A stretch of 64,000 nt of DNA, taken from the NCBI GenBank assembly GCA_902729315.2, contig LR746265.1, positions 6,764,892 to 6,828,891 on the forward strand, written 5' to 3'. The position numbers were made by a program, and so were the translations under genes. Below are positions 57,601-64,000 of the stretch, piece after piece; the first letter of the stretch is position 1; every line of letters starts with the position of its first letter. The DNA is from Spirodela intermedia (taxonomy: Eukaryota; Streptophyta; Magnoliopsida; Alismatales; Araceae). Below the pieces are notes generated by a model that was not told the origin of the DNA, did not search any database, and saw nothing but the letters and a program-made list of their open reading frames with translations.

Positions 57601-58100
57601 TAACATGACTTCTTTTGCCTGTATCATTACTTATTCTTTCAATTATTTCTTCTAAGTTTAGCAATCTCTTTGTTCTAAGATTTTGACTTAAACTTAGTCA
57701 GATTTCAAATTGAGACTAATTAGAAATTTATAGATCTTACCTTTCGTTATGTATTTCTAGAACATAATTCCATCATCTTGATTATTTATTTTGATTGGTT
57801 TGTAATTATCAATTTCTCACGATATAGATTTCAAATCACTTGCATACTGCCCATTCTAATGTCATTGCATTCTCCATTGCTCAATAAATTTGTGTTTCAT
57901 TATAGTTTTTTTTTAAAACTCTACTAAGTTTTTCAAATATTCTTCAATGTTTGAAGAAATTAATAATTTACATTAATCTCTCCACTTAGTACTCCACAAT
58001 CATATTTTATTATATGTCTTCTTCCTTCCATGTTCTAAATTTAGGGGGTGCTATTTCAAGCATTGGATCTAATAAATGATGTAATTTTTGTCTCCTTATC
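54640..58100 (-). mobile_element. Degenerate Ty1/copia retrotransposon A
   Basis: Copia domains appear on the minus strand in the normal order gag-INT-RT-RH, broken by many stops and frameshifts. A zinc-knuckle-like segment lies at about 57440-57535 and an integrase-like segment at about 56550-56700. Reverse transcriptase fragments lie at about 55260-55590, with the catalytic motif degraded to YVND near 55151-55170. The RT-thumb/RNase H junction (KLIYLSYNIQDITYSV) lies at 54782-54970. No LTR pair was identified. The element is an inactive fossil and the outer limits are approximate. Confidence 0.8.
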
Positions 58101-58849
58101 GAGACGACCTCAAGAAACTCACGCCATTTGAGTAAGTTTCTCCAATCCAATTTAATCACTAGATATATTATTCACTTAAAGACAACTTTGATGAATATGA
58201 ATCATCTTAAAAACTTTAGACATCAATTTATTCTCTTCAAGACAACTTTAGTTGTGCTCACAACTTCAATATAACAAAATGAGACAATATAGAGGAGAAA
58301 TGCTCAATCTGAAGCAATAATGTAGATGTTTCTTCCAAGGACAGCTCCTCATGCTCTCTTGCCTCCAAATGCCAAGAGGAAAGTTGAGTTGGTAACATAT
58401 GACTTACAAGCAACATATGACTTACAGACAACAATGAAAAGAAATAACGTAGTTAGAACATTCTATAATAAGAAGGATTGGATCTTTGAATATGGCTATC
58501 ATGCTTAAGAAAGAGAGAGTTTTGGAAAAAAATGAGCAAAATCATCTTAATCATAGTTTGATATAAGTATTTATACATGACCCTAAAACTTAGACTAGAT
58601 TTAGTTTGATGTGTCTTATTTAAGTAAAACTGGATCTAAAATATGTAAAAACAAAGAAAAAATAAAATTAAAAGGAAGCATGGTATCTGAATAAAAAGAA
58701 AATATTTTTTCAAAAAAATAAAAATGTATCATTAATGGCAAAAGGAATGAAAGAGACTTCCTTCTCAAGAGGTACACCTTTTACCCAACTTCACAGCCTT
58801 ATAGGTTATATTTAGGGATATGAGGAGATTAAAGTTGCAGACAAAAAGA

Positions 58850-60600
58850 CTATTGTGCCCTGACATATCCACTATTTGATTAACTAGCCATGAAAGGAAG
58901 AAAACTTTGTCATAGACAACCTCTTAGTGAATAACTCCACAACTTGATCTTTAACTAGAAAGAAGGCAAGTGCATTTTCTTTGAGTTTCCCTTCTTTAAT
59001 ATGAAATCAAGATAAATTCCTATGTACTTCATTTGTTCAAGGCATATTTAATTGTTCAGAATATTAATATTATCTTAATAATCATTGAGGAGAACATATA
59101 ATTATGGCTAAGTTCCAAGGATACACATGAAAAACAAGAGCCAACGCACATCCCTTGAGTCACAACTTTATATCTAGCTTTTGCATTAGACCTTGGGTAG
59201 ACTATTTACCCTTTACATCATCACTATGTTACTAGTGTCCACCTTATCATGCGTAGTAATTAGTAGTCGATCATGAGAACTAAGAATTTTGCATCTAGAC
59301 TTGTTGTCCTTCATTTGAAAAATTCACAATTCCATCATTGACTCATTACACCCATAACATGCTTGAACCTATCAAATCAAGCTCATGGAAATTTCTTAAG
59401 ATTGTAAAAAATATTTTGGCTTTATGAAATTTGTTAACTCTCTTACTCGGATCAAGTCTTGAAGGTAGCTGCATTTTAGACCCCCTTATTTAAAGTTACT
59501 AACAAGAAAACTATTGTGTACATTTAGATGAAAGGACTTGAGACAATGAGAAGTCTAGAGAGCACCAATTACATGGATCCAAATTTAATAACATGAGAAA
59601 ACATTTTCAAGTAATCAATGCTATGGGTTTGCACATTCTCTTTTGCAGCTAATGCAGGATGGTCTCATTGCAAAAAGACATCCAAAAAAAAAATCTGATA
59701 TACACTCAAATGTCAACCACCAACTTAATATAATTTAGTAGGTTCCATTAAATTGTAGGTGTTTTGGTTACAAGATCAATATTCAAACTTTGCTCATCAA
59801 TAGAAATACTTTCCACAAAAGTAAGAACATGACTTTCAACTTCAAAAAATATTAGAAATGATTATTTAGAGAAAGGTTGCTCCTTTCTCCAAGAAATTTG
59901 CTTTGGATAGTAGCCTGCATATAAGGAAACATGGACAATTGTAAATTATCCAAACTTCAATAGTAACTTGCATCTCAAAATCAAATGTCACTTTAACGTG
60001 ACTAGAATGATTATAAATAAGGATGTAAGAGGTTGAGACACTATAAAGATAGGAGATTGACTCAGCATCAAAATTACTCACTTCTTTGATGCCATATTTC
60101 TACCTTGTTCAAGCATCTAGCCCTCCATATCCCTTTTAAGTGAATAGCCTAAGAATGTACTGCAAATATAGTAAGGACTAACTTTTGTAGATATAGGAGT
60201 TAAAGCAATCAGATGAAATAAGCGTATCCAAACACATTAGTGATAGGAAAAAAGGATGATCTATCAACAATATGTGAATTAATGGGAGATGATTATTTAG
60301 CATTTGTTAATCCACTAGAGTGAGCTCAAGTGGATTCATACATAAGACCCCATTATCATCTATAAAGGTCTTAGAAGTTTTTTTTGAACTAATCTCTTAT
60401 ATTGTCATATTTGATCGCCTTGACTACCTTTTGAAATTAAGTTCCCACATTTTGGGAAAACATTTAAATAATTTGAAGAACCTCTTTCTTAGTTTCCGTG
60501 AGATGAATCTAACAATAGTGAGAAAAAATCATTGAGAAAACTATAAAAAGATTATCGATTGTCTAAATAAACCATTGAGAAAAAATACCAAAGTTGGAAA
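58850..60600 (-). mobile_element. Degenerate Ty1/copia retrotransposon B
   Basis: A second decayed copia copy on the same strand, upstream of element A. RNase H-end remnants (DQVVELFTKRLSMTKFSSFH) lie at about 58880-58960. RT-like fragments (IDYLKMFSHVIKFGS) lie in about 59400-59700, and integrase-like fragments at about 60200-60500. Stops interrupt all of these. Its RNase H lies 5' of the gag of element A, so these are two elements rather than one. The limits are inferred from the domain remnants only. Confidence 0.6.
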
Positions 60601-61479
60601 GGAATACAACTCTTTGTTACAGATTTTGTAATACTGAACTGCAATATTTTTCAGATTGAAATGTTTCCTACCTACAGTATTAAATAGTTATTTCATATAA
60701 AGGATAAAGAGATAATACATTGAGTGATCATGAATAAAGAGAGCAATGATTGGGACAAGTTGAGCATTATGATCAATCAATGTACCCAACATGCGTGCCA
60801 TTAGTTGTACTAATTTTTCCTTGACCATCATGAACAACTAATTAGAAATATCAGTCACATAATCAATCAATAACTTTTAAGTCAATATAGCCGAGTAGAG
60901 GATAATTAACTAATAAAATACTCAATGTGTACCATGTGAAACTTAATAAGAATTAATTCAGATAGAGGCTCTAAATTATGGGATGACCCTCTAAAGCATG
61001 TAATGTAAGATGATAATAGCTTTGAAATTGGGAAGTATAAAGACGACCTGTAGTAGATGAAGATGGAGAGTTACAAATTGGTTGAACTATAACAGCATGA
61101 CACTTTGCATCTATCATAACTGCACTCATCCATCATCCATCAATGAATCAGGGTGAGCTCCCATACATTCCACTGTAGCTTGACTCTATGATACTCAACA
61201 AATGAATGACGAATATCATCCAACAAGGTTAACGTAATAAAAAACTTACTTGGTTGAGAATGCATTTATAAGAATCATAAATCCATCTCTAGCTTCATAT
61301 CAAGTTAGCAATGGTTTATTCTTTTGGATAAAAGGAGCGTAGAAGAAGAATTAACATAAATACAGTCCTGCAACCATTGGAAGACTACACTACACTGACA
61401 ACAAGCATTCCCATGATAGGTAGGACTCGTTCTTATAACCCATTTCCATTGTGTTCTTACGTCAACCAGGGTCTTGGAG
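60600..61479. other. Intergenic, VHA-a 3' flank
   Basis: AT-rich sequence between the copia remnants and the VHA-a stop codon. It likely includes the VHA-a 3' UTR and perhaps further degraded retrotransposon sequence. No gene was recognised. Confidence 0.5.
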
Positions 61480-63072
61480 TCAATCTTCCTCTTCTACTGT
61501 TGCAAATGAGAATGGGGCAAACTTATATCCATCCGCCTCATAGAACTTGTTCTGAAACTCCACCCAATGAAGCCTCAGCGCATGGAGGAAAGCACTTAAC
61601 GTCTCCATCACTAGCAACACTCCAATCGTTGCACAGATGAACACAATGCCACCGATGATGAGTATAATGATGTTGTTGTACCTAAGAACGAGTATGATTA
61701 TAGATCAATCAGTATGATTACTTCAGTGAGTATCATTCTTGAAAGCTTTAAAGAGACTGTGATCTGGGGAGATCTCACCCCCAGGCAAGAAGAAGAACCT
61801 TCTCATAGAACACGCTCGATAGTTCTGAATGAGCAAGGCTGGGGAAAACACGAAATCAATTGTCAGCAGAGAGAACCTCAACAATATAACGACTTATGGC
61901 GCTCAAAAGCACAGACAGAGAAGCTCCCCAGAACAGCACCCTGGTGAGGTTACAGATGAGGCTTTTGTTTGAATGTGGTGAAGAGGATAAGATGGACAAT
62001 TCAGTGGAAAATAGTCGATCACCTTATGCAACAAAAAAATAGTAAAATATTTACAGTATCCCTAAGTCTAGGAGTAATATTAGTGTTCAAGAGCTAATTC
62101 CAGAGAAATAAGGAAACCTTTATGCATGAGTTTAAAGAGGGAACAAAACATTAGAAAGTGTTCTGTCATAGAGAATGCAGCAATTTTCCCACGGAAACAG
62201 CTGGAGGATACTCATCACTTCATGCAACAAACAGGGTAAATATTTATAGCATTATTTAGTTTAGGATTAATGGCAGCATTCATGGAACTGATTCCCGAGT
62301 ATTAGACCAAATGCCTTGAATGCGTTTAAAGACGAAATAAACCACTATGCAAGAAGCTTTACAAGGGAGACAGCTTCAGGATAACTATTACTGCATGAAG
62401 CAAGAAAAAGGTAAAGATTTCTAGGGTACCTTAGAGCCCACAGTCGCAGATATGAAGCAGTATTGGACACTGATTCAAGGACGAACTCTATAGTATGTAT
62501 GAGCTGGTGGACGAAAACCTCACTGAAGTCAAACTCCTCGTCACCGTGGGAACTGTGATCTGCTTCTATCTCAGCAGAATCCACATCAGAGCTATTAAGC
62601 AATGCATAAGACTGACCTTGATGCCTCTGAAAATGTAAAATATTTCTTCAGATGCATAAAGATATGGACAAGTGGAGCGGACAGAGCATTTGAAAGATAA
62701 ACTAGGCAGCAACTCACTGCTTCATGTTGCCTCTTCATGAGGAAGGGCTTGGGAAATAACATCCATGGCACGGATATGAGGGCCAGTAGAATTAAGACAA
62801 GCTGTTGATATGCAAAGACAAGAGGATTATCAGATGAGTAATGTCACATAATATCAGAAGACAATATCAGGCATGGCTAAAGAAAAACCTGAAGGGTTTT
62901 CTGGCCAACGATAAGTTGGTTTTCCCCAAGATCGTCAGTAGGGCTCAGAAACATATATATCATAACGTGATAGAGATCCGCCTTCGAACCAGTACACCAT
63001 TTTACAATGATGAGAAGTGAGAGGTAGCCAAACAGGCTGTTCAGAAATATCAGCTGTGGAATAAATTGGTAC
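61480..63072 (-). CDS. VHA-a: V-type proton ATPase subunit a, C-terminal part (runs off the window)
   Basis: Large membrane subunit of the V0 sector, which forms the proton half-channels against the proteolipid ring in vacuolar or TGN membranes. Five 3'-terminal exons: 63072-62889, 62801-62718, 62626-62430, 61838-61779 and 61681-61480, about 240 residues of a protein normally near 800. Visible blocks: [60 protein letters not shown] (containing the conserved Arg needed for proton transfer), [20 protein letters not shown] and the end ...EEED then stop. Exons join in frame with GT-AG sites. The first exon here starts in phase after a codon begun upstream (W|YQF). The isoform (vacuolar or TGN) cannot be decided from this part. 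Confidence 0.95.
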
Positions 63073-64000
63073 CTACAAGACGTAACCCAGGATCAATCTT
63101 ACTTCATCAAATTGTACACAGCATGCTTTGTATAAAAGATGAACAATTTTCCACATAAAACTAATTACTAAGAGTAAACTAGTCTCAGTCACCCAGTAAT
63201 CCACATGGCTGCCCACACATTTTAAAGTGGGAATCTGTGATACCCAAATTCTATCCTTCATGTGCATAGACAGAGTTACAATATATCATAGCATGAACCG
63301 TTGGTAAAGGTAATTCATCATCTACCGGGATATATAGTGATTTCATACTCTACAAACTATTATACACATGAAACTATCCGTGATAATCTGCATGACCAAC
63401 CATTCCATTAGAAAAAATTCGATTTCATGAAGGCCTGTTCTGACATTGATGTCTCTGGACCGAGCCATTAGAAAGCCAGTTTAATTCTTAGATATCTACT
63501 CAACTCCATGAAACAACGGTTGGATCATCAAGGAGAGCTTTAAATGCAATACAAATCACTCCGAATCAACAAGAAAAGAAGCTCATGCATAAGCATGAAT
63601 GTTGACTGAGCGTTCTTTAATAATGTTCTCACATAACTCTCATAATCGTAATAAAGGGTAAAAAGACTTGTCGCCAATGTATACAAGTCACTCCCCACTT
63701 CTTTCTATTACATTTTTTTATCCTCCACTTGGCACAGAAGAAAGCAAAAAACGAAACCTCCGCAATGGGATCTATTTTCTGTTTAATACCAGCATAACAG
63801 TGACAATTTTTCAAGGGATTTATGGTCTAGCAATTCTTAGGTTACATAGGTGCAAAAAATGTTAATTTCATTCCTCTAAGGAAATATGGCAACGATAAAC
63901 ATCAACTTCACATTTTTTCGTTTCCTAAAATGGCAAAGAAACATTTCCCAATAGACGGTACCAAAGAGATGGACAAAAGAACATAAATAAAATACATATT
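63073..64000 (-). other. VHA-a intron continuing beyond the window
   Basis: I found no exon matching the residues expected before W|YQFIPQ. This sequence is therefore read as intron extending past the right edge. It is AT-rich with no clear repeat. Confidence 0.6.

Noticed and set aside
58326-58508. A 60-residue plus-strand open frame
   Set aside because: Short, AT-rich, in the gap between two copia remnants, without recognisable content.

Overview
The window is nuclear DNA from a flowering plant. It is AT-rich, holds intron-rich genes of plant-specific type, and carries degenerate Ty1/copia retrotransposons. The B-class MADS gene keeps both the PI-derived and the paleoAP3 C-terminal motifs, which points to an early-diverging angiosperm, magnoliid, monocot or basal eudicot rather than a core-eudicot euAP3 lineage. 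I cannot name the species. All exon models below were made by eye, by translating conserved blocks and checking splice sites and reading phase. They have not been aligned to any database.

Layout, left to right. At 0.7-3.4 kb (minus) is a 7-exon AP3/DEFICIENS-type MADS gene packed with GA/CT microsatellites. At 5.8-20.6 kb (minus) is a complete 13-exon FG-GAP membrane protein orthologous to Arabidopsis NERD1 (At3g51050). At 21.8-50.5 kb (minus) is a complete 38-exon gene for NRPC2, the second-largest subunit of RNA polymerase III. At 52.0-53.9 kb (plus) is a complete 4-exon RD19-type papain-like cysteine protease, divergent from NRPC2 across a 1.4 kb shared upstream region. At 54.6-60.6 kb are two decayed copia elements on the minus strand. 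From 61.5 kb to the right edge (minus) lie the last five exons of a V-ATPase subunit a gene, whose 5' part is outside the window.

The genes are not a pathway: a floral regulator, a secretory-pathway protein, a polymerase subunit, a vacuolar-type protease and a proton-pump subunit are simply neighbours. No bacterial-style operon, CRISPR array, rRNA or convincing tRNA is present.

The most interesting signals are inside introns. Four of about 62 modelled introns need a GC donor instead of GT. The last NERD1 intron has been tandemly duplicated together with the end of its exon, leaving a decoy 16-nt micro-exon. A NERD1 intron at 9.6-9.8 kb holds six consecutive small hairpins whose stems differ but covary around a nearly constant loop. 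Another hairpin at 7.57-7.69 kb resembles a precursor RNA or MITE.
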